A stretch of 64,000 nt of DNA, taken from NCBI GenBank assembly GCA_002423025.1, contig DIUN01000050.1, forward strand, positions 1 through 64,000. The letters run 5' to 3'. Origin of the DNA: Sphingomonadales bacterium UBA6157. Its GTDB lineage: Bacteria > Pseudomonadota > Alphaproteobacteria > Sphingomonadales > Sphingomonadaceae. This document shows, in pieces, positions 27,065 through 36,184 of the stretch; position 1 is the first letter of the stretch; every line of letters begins with the position of its first letter. The notes beneath the pieces were generated by a model, which saw nothing but the letters and a program-made list of their open reading frames with translations, ran no database searches and was not told the DNA's origin. A program made the translations under genes and the position numbers.

Positions 27065-28179
27065 CGGCGCAGGAATTCGGCGGCAAAGGCTTGCAGGCGG
27101 CTTTGCGAAATGGCGCTGCGCAGGCCCTGCATGAGCTGCTGGTAGAAGCTGATATTATGCTCGGTCATGAGCATCGCGCCGAGCATTTCACCTGATTTTA
27201 CAAGGTGGTGGATATAGGCTCGTGAAACGCCGCCGGTGCAGGACGGGCAGTGGCAATCACTGTCCAGCGGCTGCTCGTCCTCGGCGAAGCGGGCGTTGCG
27301 CAGGTTGATCGGACCATCGTGCGTGAAGGCCTGGCCGTTGCGGCCCGAGCGGGTCGGCAGCACGCAATCGAACATGTCCACGCCGCGCAGCACGGCGCCG
27401 ACGATGTCGTCGGGCTTGCCGACTCCCATCAGGTAGCGGGGGGCTTCCTCCGGCAACTGGCCCGTGGCGTAATCGAGCACGCCGAACATCGCCTCCTGGC
27501 CTTCGCCCACGGCGAGGCCGCCGATGGCATAGCCATCAAAGCCTATCCCGCGCAAAAGGCTGGCGGATTCAGCCCGAAGCCGCTCGTCGAGACCGCCTTG
27601 CTGGATGCCGAACAGGGCGGCCAGGCCGGCGTGATCGGGGGCGGAATCGAAGGCGGCGCGGCTGCGGGCGGCCCAGCGCATCGAGCGCTGCATGGCGGCG
27701 GCCATGGCCTCGCGCGATGCCGGGAGCGCAATAAGCTCATCAAAAGCCATGATAATATCGCTGCCGAGCAGCCGCTGGATCTCGATCGAGCGCTCCGGGC
27801 TGAGCATGTGCCGGCTGCCATCGAGATGGCTGGCAAAAGCCACGCCGTCCTCGCTGCGCTTGGTCAGCGCCGAGAGGCTCATCACCTGGTAACCCCCTGA
27901 ATCCGTGAGGATCGGCCGCTCCCAGCCCATGAACTTGTGCAGCCCTCCGAGCCTTGCGATGCGCTCGGCGCCAGGGCGCAGCATCAGGTGGTAGGTGTTG
28001 CCCAGGATGATGTCGGCCCCGGTGGCGCGAACCTCGGCCGGGCGCAGGCCCTTGACCGTGGCGGCGGTGCCGACGGGCATGAAGGCCGGGGTGCGGATGG
28101 TGCCGCGCTGCATGGCGATCTCGCCGGTGCGGGCAAGGCCATCGCGGGCATGAATTCGGAAATCGAAACGGGCTGACAT
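27040..28179 (-). CDS. tgt: Queuine tRNA-ribosyltransferase (TGT)
   Basis: Exchanges guanine 34 for the preQ1 base in GUN-anticodon tRNAs. It is 379 residues. Visible are GNTYHLMLRPG, the TDSGGYQVMSL loop with the catalytic base Asp, a VLPTRSGRNG loop with the nucleophilic region, and the zinc ligands in DSDCHCPSC with a downstream His in IHHL. It is convergent with the DAO oxidoreductase and alone on its strand. Confidence 0.96.
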   Translation of the reverse strand: MSARFDFRIHARDGLARTGEIAMQRGTIRTPAFMPVGTAATVKGLRPAEVRATGADIILGNTYHLMLRPGAERIARLGGLHKFMGWERPILTDSGGYQVMSLSALTKRSEDGVAFASHLDGSRHMLSPERSIEIQRLLGSDIIMAFDELIALPASREAMAAAMQRSMRWAARSRAAFDSAPDHAGLAALFGIQQGGLDERLRAESASLLRGIGFDGYAIGGLAVGEGQEAMFGVLDYATGQLPEEAPRYLMGVGKPDDIVGAVLRGVDMFDCVLPTRSGRNGQAFTHDGPINLRNARFAEDEQPLDSDCHCPSCTGGVSRAYIHHLVKSGEMLGAMLMTEHNISFYQQLMQGLRSAISQSRLQAFAAEFLRRYKAREAS

Positions 28180-28488
28180 TTGCCGGCCTTAGCGATTGTT
28201 GTGGGCCGGGTCATGTGGGTTTCATTATAACCTATTTGGATAATATAGCAATCGGCTTTTTAGGTTTGGTTTTCAATATGTTGAGTGTCCGGCAGCGGCC
28301 AAATCAAGGTCTGGAGGCCTGAATGGGAGGGAGAAAAGCGGGGATTTGCGGATCGGGAGCGGAGCCGGGCCGGCACCGGGGCGGCGCTGGCCCGGCGCTC
28401 GGCGGCGAGTCGCCGGATCGGGTCCGGCGCCGCAGCGGCGATTGTCGGGGGTGGGGTGCTGGAAGCGCGACACCGCTCTAAATCGCTG
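28180..28488. other. Intergenic region upstream of tgt and PEP-CTERM gene
   Basis: The left part (28180-28280) is AT-rich with TATTTGGATAATATAG and could hold the tgt promoter on the minus strand. The right part is very GC-rich with small dyads such as GCCGGATCGGGTCCGGC. I see no gene. The sigma-54 promoter and upstream element of the next gene begin at 28489. Confidence 0.5.
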
Positions 28489-28512
28489 AAAGGTGTAAAG
28501 AATTCTTACATC
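28489..28512 (+). promoter_or_regulatory. Candidate enhancer-binding-protein site, PEP-CTERM gene 1
   Basis: Contains the dyad TGTAA-N7-TTACA (28494-28510) around a central AGAATTC. The 12-mer TGTAAAGAATTC also occurs exactly at 31461-31472, upstream of the second PEP-CTERM gene. It is centred about 100 bases before the predicted start of transcription, a normal enhancer distance for a sigma-54 activator. Binding is inferred. Confidence 0.55.
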
Positions 28513-28574
28513 TGCGTCGTTTTGCGAAGCGCTGAAATCGCCTAACTATCTCGTTTTCCTCGAACTTCTTATGT

Positions 28575-28590
28575 TGGCACATGGTTTGCA
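28575..28590 (+). promoter_or_regulatory. Sigma-54 promoter (-24/-12) of PEP-CTERM gene 1
   Basis: Reads TGGCAC-ATGGT-TTGCA, a perfect match to the sigma-54 consensus TGGCAC-N5-TTGCW. Predicted transcription start is about 28601, 33 bases before the ATG. Confidence 0.85.
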
Positions 28591-28633
28591 TAGATGTTGG
28601 CAGAAGAAACCTTTTCCGCCGGAGTGCTGAAAC

Positions 28634-29326
28634 ATGATGAAGAAGCTCGCAGGTCTCGCTTTCGCGACCGCAATGTACGCCACTTCGGCCCAGGCTGTTG
28701 TCGTTGTCTCCGTTGAGGCTGCCGGCGTCACCAACACCACGACCTACACGGTCGCCAACGCTGTTGAGACGTTCAACGATGACTCCATCGGCGCCAGTGT
28801 CGTGACGACCAGCCCGCAGTTCGCCACCTTCGGCCAGCCGACCACCTACACCGGCACCAAGATTTCGGCTGCCAACCAGTTCGGTGGCGCCGGCGGCACG
28901 GGCAACTTCGCTTCGGTGACCCCGACTGCCAGCCCGTTCGTCCTGTCGTTCGCTGGTGAGACCCCGCTGACCTACTTCGGTCTCTATGCCTCGGCTATCA
29001 ACGCCGGCAACTCGATCGAATTCTACAACAACGGCGCGCTGCTCGACACCTTCAACTTCACGAGCCTGTCGCTTCCCGCCGGCTACAAGGGCAACCCTGC
29101 CGCCGCGTTCGCTGGCCTCAACGGCACGCAGAACTATGTCTTCGTCAACTTCGTGATCGGCAGCGGTTACGACGAAGTTCGCCTGCTCCAGAACGGTTCG
29201 GGCAGCTTTGAAGTTGACAACCTGACCATCGGTTTCGTTCCTGAGCCGCAGACCTGGGCGATGCTCATCGTTGGCTTCGGTCTGGTCGGCGTCTCGATGC
29301 GCCGCCGCAAGTCGGTCGTCGCCTAA
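28634..29326 (+). CDS. PEP-CTERM sorting domain protein (PEPxxWA type)
   Basis: A 230-residue exported protein. It has an N-terminal signal peptide (MMKKLAGLAFATAMYATSAQA), a Thr/Asn/Gly-rich beta domain, and the C-terminal sorting signal VPEPQTWAMLIVGFGLVG followed by MRRRK. Such tails are processed by exosortase and tie the protein to exopolysaccharide or the cell surface. The middle has no recognised domain. GGAG at 28621 is the ribosome site. It is a single gene between its own sigma-54 promoter and its own terminator. Confidence 0.92.
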   Translation: MMKKLAGLAFATAMYATSAQAVVVVSVEAAGVTNTTTYTVANAVETFNDDSIGASVVTTSPQFATFGQPTTYTGTKISAANQFGGAGGTGNFASVTPTASPFVLSFAGETPLTYFGLYASAINAGNSIEFYNNGALLDTFNFTSLSLPAGYKGNPAAAFAGLNGTQNYVFVNFVIGSGYDEVRLLQNGSGSFEVDNLTIGFVPEPQTWAMLIVGFGLVGVSMRRRKSVVA

Positions 29327-29357
29327 ATCGATCTGGCCCTACGGGCCAATCAAGGAA

Positions 29358-29387
29358 GGGGCCGCTCGAAAGAGCGGCCCTTTTTTT
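29358..29387 (+). terminator. Rho-independent terminator of PEP-CTERM gene 1
   Basis: GGGCCGCTC-GAAA-GAGCGGCCC followed by seven T: a 9-base-pair GC stem with a GNRA-like tetraloop and a clear U tract, 31 bases after the stop. Confidence 0.95.
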
Positions 29388-29726
29388 GTGCGCGGCATCG
29401 GTGGGCCAGGGGATTTGGCGGTGGATCGGAATGGTTGCGCGCCGCTGCCGAAGGCGAGAGGTTGGCTGCGCTCAGCGCGGGCGATGGCTATTCACCGTTG
29501 CAGGGCGGCGGTGATCTGGGGTTTGCCCATCCGCCAGCGAGGCACCGGGGCGATGAGCGGCCGCCAGCAGCGCGGAGCGCTTGACAGCGGCAGCCGGCGG
29601 GGCTCTGCCTGAGCGGATGTTGATTGATGATCCCGCCGTCTCGCGGCGCCGCACTGGCGATAATCGCATTGCCGTCCTGATTGCGCTGGCCTGTATTTGC
29701 TTGCGCCAGACTGGCCGGGCTGCCGC
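29388..29726. other. Intergenic region before tlyA
   Basis: About 340 GC-rich bases with no convincing gene: short frames here lack a ribosome site and family-like sequence. No clear promoter for tlyA could be picked out. Confidence 0.5.
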
Positions 29727-30557
29727 ATGAAGACCCGTGTTGACCAACTGCTGGTGACGCGCGGGCTGGTCGAGAGCCGGGCGCGCGGGCAGGCGCTGAT
29801 TCTGGCCGGGCTGGTGTTTGCCGGCGAGCGCAAGGTGGCCAAGGCCGGTGAACTGGTGGCCGAGGATGGGCCGCTTGAGGTGCGCGGGCGGGACCACCCC
29901 TGGGTGTCCCGCGGCGGGGTGAAGCTGGCGCACGGCCTGGCGCATTTCGGCATGGATGTGACGGGCGCGGTGGCGATGGATGTCGGCTCCTCCACCGGTG
30001 GCTTTACCGATGTGCTGCTCAGCAACGGCGCGGTGCGGGTTTATGCCGTCGATTCCGGCACCAACCAGCTGGCATGGAAACTGCGCAGCGATCCGCGCGT
30101 CGTGGTGCTCGAGCAATTGAGCGCGCGGCTGCTGACGCCGGAGCATGTGCCCGAGCCAGTGGATGTGATCGTCTGTGATGCCAGCTTCATCGCCATGGCC
30201 AAGGTGCTGGAGCGGCCGCTGGATTTTGCCGCGCCGGGCTGCCGGCTGGTGGCGCTGGTCAAGCCGCAGTTCGAGGCCGGGCGCGGCGAGATCGGCAAGG
30301 GCGGGGTGGTGCGGGACTCTGCCGTGCATGAGCGGGTGTGCGCGGCGGCAGCGGCATGGCTTGCGGCCCAGCCGGGCTGGCGGGTGCTCGGGCTGGTGCA
30401 AAGCCCGATCACCGGGCCGGAGGGCAATGTGGAGTTTCTGCTCGGCGGCGTGCGGGATGCCGAGAATGCTGAATCCGAGAGCACTGAAACCGGGAACACT
30501 GGCGCCTTAACGAAAACGGCCGGGGCGTTGGCCCCGGCCGTTGGTACCATTCGCTAG
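29727..30557 (+). CDS. tlyA: TlyA family rRNA 2'-O-methyltransferase
   Basis: A 276-residue protein with an N-terminal S4 RNA-binding domain (RVDQLLVTRGLVESRARGQALI) and an FtsJ-type methyltransferase domain with the SAM site MDVGSSTGGFTDVLL and VKPQFEAGR. ATG at 29727 gives MKTRVDQLLV, the family start. The last 35 or so residues (after FLLGGVRD) are a low-complexity tail outside the usual fold. Part of it is encoded by a hairpin that looks like the terminator of the convergent PEP-CTERM gene. Confidence 0.9.
   Translation: MKTRVDQLLVTRGLVESRARGQALILAGLVFAGERKVAKAGELVAEDGPLEVRGRDHPWVSRGGVKLAHGLAHFGMDVTGAVAMDVGSSTGGFTDVLLSNGAVRVYAVDSGTNQLAWKLRSDPRVVVLEQLSARLLTPEHVPEPVDVIVCDASFIAMAKVLERPLDFAAPGCRLVALVKPQFEAGRGEIGKGGVVRDSAVHERVCAAAAAWLAAQPGWRVLGLVQSPITGPEGNVEFLLGGVRDAENAESESTETGNTGALTKTAGALAPAVGTIR
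30515..30542 (-). terminator. Terminator of PEP-CTERM gene 2, inside the 3' end of tlyA
   Basis: A 12-base-pair stem AACGGCCGGGGC/GCCCCGGCCGTT with a 4-base loop. On the minus strand it is followed by TTC after the stem's TT, i.e. TTTT in total, so it works best for the minus-strand gene ending at 30569. On the plus strand it is preceded by AAAA and lies in frame within tlyA. Confidence 0.75.
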
Positions 30558-30568
30558 GCGCGGGAGCG

Positions 30569-31285
30569 TTACGCAGCCAGTGAAGCCTGTGCCCGGCGGC
30601 GGCGCATCGCAGCGCCGACAAAGCCGAAGCCAAGGATCATCGTCATCCACGTGCCGGGATCCGGCAGCAGGTCGATGTAGCTGTAGACGACGCTGAAGGT
30701 GCCACCGACCTCGGCCGAGGTGACAGTGGCGTTGCCCTGGCCACCCGTCGTGGTGATTGCCCTGGTGATGTTCGAAAGGGTGTTGGTCACCGCGATGGTG
30801 CCGGTACCGAGATAGGCCGAGTAATCGGTGATGGTCGGCGAGGTGAAGCCGGACGTTGCCGTGTAACCGATCGCCACGGTGCGCGACAGGCCGTTGGCCT
30901 CACCGCCACCAAGACCGGTGATGAAATCCGCAGCTGCACTGGTGCCGGTGAAGGTGCCGGTGATGCTGGTGAAGGCGCTGCTGCTCAGCGTGTTGGTGCC
31001 GCCGATGGTCGCGGCATAGGTGCGACGATTGCCCGAGTTGCTGGTGATGATGACATCGCTGAGCGCCGTCGTCAGCGGCGCATAGGAAACCGTCACGCCG
31101 GTCAGCTGGTAGCGGCCCGAGAGCGTATCGAACTGGTTGAACGACAATGTTTCCGAGCCGGTGGTCGCAGGATCGAGCGCTACGGTCGAAAAGCTCAGCG
31201 TCTGGGTGAGCGTCAGCACGGCCTGTGCGGCCGAGGCCTGGAGCATGGCTCCGGCGAGCGCCGCGACGATCAGGAACTTCTTCAT
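30569..31285 (-). CDS. PEP-CTERM-like surface protein (PDPGTW variant)
   Basis: A 238-residue exported protein: signal peptide MKKFLIVAALAGAMLQASAAQA, a Ser/Thr/Gly-rich beta domain, and the tail LLPDPGTWMTMILGFGFVG plus AMRRRRAQ. The sorting motif is PDPxxW instead of PEPxxW, a conservative change. ATG at 31285 has GGGGGAT upstream; the start at 31375 would put 30 residues before the signal peptide. It has its own sigma-54 promoter about 96 bases before the predicted transcript start-to-ATG leader, and its own terminator. Confidence 0.88.
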   Translation of the reverse strand: MKKFLIVAALAGAMLQASAAQAVLTLTQTLSFSTVALDPATTGSETLSFNQFDTLSGRYQLTGVTVSYAPLTTALSDVIITSNSGNRRTYAATIGGTNTLSSSAFTSITGTFTGTSAAADFITGLGGGEANGLSRTVAIGYTATSGFTSPTITDYSAYLGTGTIAVTNTLSNITRAITTTGGQGNATVTSAEVGGTFSVVYSYIDLLPDPGTWMTMILGFGFVGAAMRRRRAQASLAA

Positions 31286-31391
31286 GCTGCCGTATCCCCC
31301 GAATTGCGCCATGCCCTTGCGGGCCGGAGCGGTGGAGCCTCCTGAAACCCTCAGGACCATCCACACATCAAACACTTCACATCAATACCTA

Positions 31392-31407
31392 AGCAATTAT
31401 CGTGCCA
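31392..31407 (-). promoter_or_regulatory. Sigma-54 promoter (-24/-12) of PEP-CTERM gene 2
   Basis: On the minus strand it reads TGGCAC-GATAA-TTGCT, a perfect consensus match. Predicted transcript start is about 31381, giving a leader of about 96 bases to the ATG at 31285. Confidence 0.85.
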
Positions 31408-31429
31408 CAAGGCTAAGCGACTGATATTG

Positions 31430-31454
31430 AACAAGATGTAATTATCATCTTGTT
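31430..31454 (-). promoter_or_regulatory. 9-bp inverted repeat between enhancer-like site and sigma-54 promoter
   Basis: AACAAGATG-N7-CATCTTGTT, a perfect dyad in an AT-rich stretch, about 50-73 bases before the predicted start of PEP-CTERM gene 2. It could be an operator, a second activator site or a structural (IHF-like) element. The first PEP-CTERM promoter has no equivalent. Confidence 0.5.
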
Positions 31455-31455
31455 T

Positions 31456-31482
31456 ACCTTTGTAAAGAATTCCGACACCTTT
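31456..31482 (-). promoter_or_regulatory. Candidate enhancer-binding-protein site, PEP-CTERM gene 2
   Basis: Contains the 12-mer TGTAAAGAATTC (31461-31472, plus strand) identical to that upstream of the first PEP-CTERM gene, within a TGTNN-N7-NNACA dyad flanked by ACCTTT and its near mirror. It lies about 80-95 bases before the predicted transcript start. Confidence 0.55.
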
Positions 31483-31549
31483 GCAAGCCGTTGCCACGGC
31501 TGGCGCCGCAGGACTGTTGCAGTGCGGCGCGATGCGCTAGAACGGCACC

Positions 31550-32113
31550 ATGGCAACAACAATGAATGACGATACGGGCATGCGGCCGGCGGGCCCCGGG
31601 CGGTTCCGCCGTGGCTCCGCCGTGCTGGCCGGGCTGGTGCTGGTGCCGGGGCTGCTGGTGCTCGGCGGGCTTTCGGCGCGCATATCCGGCTCCACCACCG
31701 AGAACGCCTGGTTCCAGACGCTGGCGCTGCCGGCGCTGCAGCCGCCGGGGCCGGTGTTCGGCATCGCCTGGTCGATTCTTTATACGCTCATTGCCATTGC
31801 CGCTGCCGTCGTGTGGGGCCATGGCCGGGTGCCGGGGCGTCGGCTGGCGCTGGGTCTGTTTGCCGCACAGCTGGCGATCAACCTCACCTGGTCCCCCATC
31901 TTCTTCAAACTGCACCTGATTCTGCCGGCGCTTGGCGTGATCGGCCTGATGTTCGTGGTGGCGGTGGCGACGGTTTTCGCCTTTGCGCGGGTCAGCAGGC
32001 TGGCAGCGTGGCTGATGACACCCTATCTGGTGTGGCTGGTGTTCGCGGGCGCGCTGAATGCGAGAATATGGCTGCTCAACCCCGCGGCTGATGCGTTTCA
32101 ACTGGGAGTCTGA
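31550..32113 (+). CDS. tspO: TspO/MBR family tryptophan-rich sensory protein
   Basis: A 187-residue membrane protein with five helices. Hallmarks are TENAWFQTLALPALQPPGPV, FGIAWSILYT, NLTWSPIFFKLH and WLVFAGALNARIWLLNP. TspO binds porphyrins and in Rhodobacter tunes carotenoid and photosynthesis genes to oxygen. About 20 residues precede the first helix, longer than usual; ATG at 31562 or 31580 is an alternative start. crtI lies about 1.8 kb downstream. Confidence 0.93.
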   Translation: MATTMNDDTGMRPAGPGRFRRGSAVLAGLVLVPGLLVLGGLSARISGSTTENAWFQTLALPALQPPGPVFGIAWSILYTLIAIAAAVVWGHGRVPGRRLALGLFAAQLAINLTWSPIFFKLHLILPALGVIGLMFVVAVATVFAFARVSRLAAWLMTPYLVWLVFAGALNARIWLLNPAADAFQLGV

Positions 32114-32115
32114 TC

Positions 32116-32412
32116 GTGCAGACACAGAACAAGATTTTCGAGGACTTCTCCAAGGTCGCCACTTCGGCGCTCGGCACGCTGGCCGGCGTGGGGCGCGAAG
32201 TGGAGGAGACGGCCCGGCGCAAGGCGCGCGAGTTCGTGGGCGGCAGCGATGCCGTGGAGCGGGACGAGTTCGAGGCGGTAAAGGCCAATGCGGCCGCAGC
32301 GCGCGAGGCCGTGGAAGTGCTGAAGGCGGAAGTGGCGGCGCTGCGGGCGATGATCGAGGCTTCTGCTGGTGCAGAAAAGGCACCGCGCGCCGGAAAAGCC
32401 GCCAAGGCGTGA
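32116..32412 (+). CDS. ubiK: Accessory factor UbiK family protein
   Basis: A 98-residue protein starting at GTG 32116 with QTQNKIFEDFSKVATSALG, the BMFP/YqiC N-terminal amphipathic region, then a C-terminal coiled coil (VERDEFEAVKANAAAAREAV). UbiK aids ubiquinone biosynthesis and binds lipids. It starts two bases after the tspO stop. An Ala/Lys tail follows. Confidence 0.8.
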   Translation: MQTQNKIFEDFSKVATSALGTLAGVGREVEETARRKAREFVGGSDAVERDEFEAVKANAAAAREAVEVLKAEVAALRAMIEASAGAEKAPRAGKAAKA

Positions 32413-32512
32413 TTATCCACAGTTTTGTTGGGTGCGGAGTAGGTTCCGTGCTTGCCGAATCATGCGCCAGTGCCCAGCCTTTCTGCCATTGCGTGGCGGG
32501 AGGGCTTTGAGC

Positions 32513-33031
32513 ATGGGGCTCGTCGATATCGATTACACGCCGCCACCTTCGGCTCCCATCGACATGCTTGAGCATGTGTTCGATTCCAACGGTTGGGCCT
32601 TCGAGCGCTCGGGCGATGAGGAGATCAGCACCTCCATCAAGGGCGGCTGGACGACCTACCAGCTGCGCGCGCTGTGGCGCGAGGAAGAGCGGGTCCTGCA
32701 GATCATCGCGCGGGCGGACCTGATGGCCCCCGAGGAGCGCAAGGCGGCGATTTATGAAACGCTGGGCCTGATCAACGAGCAATTGTGGATGGGCCATTTC
32801 GAGCTGTGGTCGGCGGATGGCACCGTGCTGTTCCGCCATGCGACACTGCTCGATACGGCGGATGACGAGGATGGGCCGGACCTGACGCTGGGCCAGGCCG
32901 AAGTGCTGGTGGAAGCTGCCGTGGAGGAGTTCGATCGCTTCTACCCGGTGTTCCAGCTGGTGCTGTTTGCCGACCATGCGCCCGCCGAGGCGATGGCCGC
33001 TGCCCTGCTGGAAACGGTGGGCGAAGCGTGA
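32513..33031 (+). CDS. YbjN domain-containing protein
   Basis: A 172-residue protein (ATG 32513, GGGAGGG ribosome site at 32498-32504). It has the YbjN fold pattern: MLEHVFDSNGWAFERSGDEEI, ALWREEERVLQIIARADL, then YETLGLINEQLWMGHFELWS. YbjN-like proteins are type III-chaperone-like and of uncertain function. The tspO-ubiK-ybjN-proC order is same-strand and tight; the end overlaps proC as GTGA. Confidence 0.85.
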   Translation: MGLVDIDYTPPPSAPIDMLEHVFDSNGWAFERSGDEEISTSIKGGWTTYQLRALWREEERVLQIIARADLMAPEERKAAIYETLGLINEQLWMGHFELWSADGTVLFRHATLLDTADDEDGPDLTLGQAEVLVEAAVEEFDRFYPVFQLVLFADHAPAEAMAAALLETVGEA

Positions 33032-33807
33032 CAGACACTTCTGCCGGCGGCCTGTGGCTGCTGGGCTGCGGCAACATGGGCGGTGCCTTGCTGGCGCGCT
33101 GGCTGGAGGAAGGCCTGGGCCCGATCCGCGTGATCGACCCGGCGCTGGCGGCGGCGCCCGAGGGCACGGCGCTGGGCCTGCCCGAGGCGGGTGCGCCGGA
33201 CATCTTGGTGCTGGCGGTCAAGCCGCAGGTGTGGCGGCAGGCGGCCGGGCCACTGGCCGAGCGCATCGGCATGGCGACGCTGGTCGTTTCCATCATGGCC
33301 GGGGTGACGATTGCCGACCTGGCGAGCGTGTTCGGCCGCTCGGCGATCATCCGCGCCATGCCCAACACGCCGGCGGCGATCGGCAAGGGCGTGACCGGGC
33401 TGTTCACCAACGGCAATTCCATGGCGGAAGCGGCGGCCGAGGCGGTGTTCTCGCCGGCCGGCGCTACGGTGTGGCTGGAGGCGGAGAGCGATTTCGATGC
33501 GCTGACGGCGGTCTCGGGCTCGGGGCCGGCCTATGTGTTCGGCTTCATCGAGGCGCTGGCGGCAGCGGGCGAGGCCGCGGGGCTGGCGCCGGGTCTGGCG
33601 GCACGGCTGGCGCGGGCGACCGTGACGGGCGCGGCAGCGCTGGCGGCAGCAGACGCAGCGACCCCGGCGGAAGAGCTGCGCCAGCGGGTGACAAGCCCCG
33701 GCGGCACGACGGCGGCAGGGCTGGCAGTGCTGATGCCGGGGCTGGTGCCACTGGTGACGGACACCGTGGCGGCGGCAGCGGCGCGCTCGAAGGCGCTGGG
33801 CGGCTAA
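33028..33807 (+). CDS. proC: Pyrroline-5-carboxylate reductase
   Basis: The last step of proline synthesis. It is 259 residues from a GTG start that overlaps the previous stop. The N terminus has a Rossmann motif LWLLGCGNMGGALLARWL, then VLAVKPQ, AIIRAMPNTPAAIGKG, and the catalytic-region AVSGSGPAYVFGFIEAL, with TSPGGTTAAGL near the C terminus. Confidence 0.95.
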   Translation: MTDTSAGGLWLLGCGNMGGALLARWLEEGLGPIRVIDPALAAAPEGTALGLPEAGAPDILVLAVKPQVWRQAAGPLAERIGMATLVVSIMAGVTIADLASVFGRSAIIRAMPNTPAAIGKGVTGLFTNGNSMAEAAAEAVFSPAGATVWLEAESDFDALTAVSGSGPAYVFGFIEALAAAGEAAGLAPGLAARLARATVTGAAALAAADAATPAEELRQRVTSPGGTTAAGLAVLMPGLVPLVTDTVAAAAARSKALGG

Positions 33808-33895
33808 GCTCCGCAACGGGCTATGCGACAAGTTGGCCTTTGATATGCCGGGCGGCTGCGCCTAGCTGCGGATGGCGTTTGGAAAGCGGAATCTA

Positions 33896-35526
<1,631 letters not shown>

Positions 35527-35530
<4 letters not shown>

Positions 35531-36090
35531 GACTGGCCGAGGCTGTCCACCATCGGCCGGTCCGCCTTGGCGATCAGGCCGATGAGGACGGACCAGAAGC
35601 CGGTGACGGCGGCCTGCCCGGCCTCGCCATAGGCGCTGGCCATGCGGGCCTCCAACTCGGCAAACAGCGAGGCTTCCAGCGCGGCACCGGCGGGGGTGAG
35701 GCTGAGCAGGCGCTGCCGCCGGTCCTGCGTGCCGATGCTCTGCTGCACCAGGCCCCTGTCCTGCAGCTCGCCCAGCACCCGGCCCAGCGATTGCTTGGTG
35801 ATGGCGAGCAGCCGCAGCAGGTCCCCCACCGCCAGGCCGGGGCTGCGGGCGATGAAGTACAGCGCGCGGTGGTGGGCGCGGCCAAAGCCCTCCTGCTCGA
35901 GGATGGCGTCCACTTCGCGGATCATCGACGAGTAGCCGAAGTACAAAAGCTCGATGCCGCGGCGGATTTCATCCTCCCGCAGGTAGAGCGCGGAGGCCGT
36001 GGTCAGCGCCGGGCGCGGGGGCGGCGCAGGGGGCTGCACCGCCTTGCGAGGCGCGGCGCGGGTTTTTGTGCGAGATATTGGGTCAGTCAT
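35527..36090 (-). CDS. MarR family transcriptional regulator
   Basis: A 187-residue winged-helix regulator: a Pro/Ala/Arg-rich N terminus, then GIELLYFGYSSMIREVDAILEQEGFGRAHHRALYFI and the recognition region LLRLLAITKQSLGRVLGELQDRGLV, with the wing at GTQDRRQRLLSLT. It resembles PetP-type MarR proteins of alphaproteobacteria. It is divergent from ilvE and convergent with crtI; its stop overlaps the crtI stop. ATG 36090 is chosen because the longer start runs through ilvE leader sequence. Confidence 0.87.
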
Positions 36091-36184
36091 GTTGACATAT
36101 CTTGCATGAAACCTTAGCCCAACGCAACAATAGGAATGAACGTTGCCGAGTCCGCGCAATGTGCCAGCAGAGGATGGAGAGACA

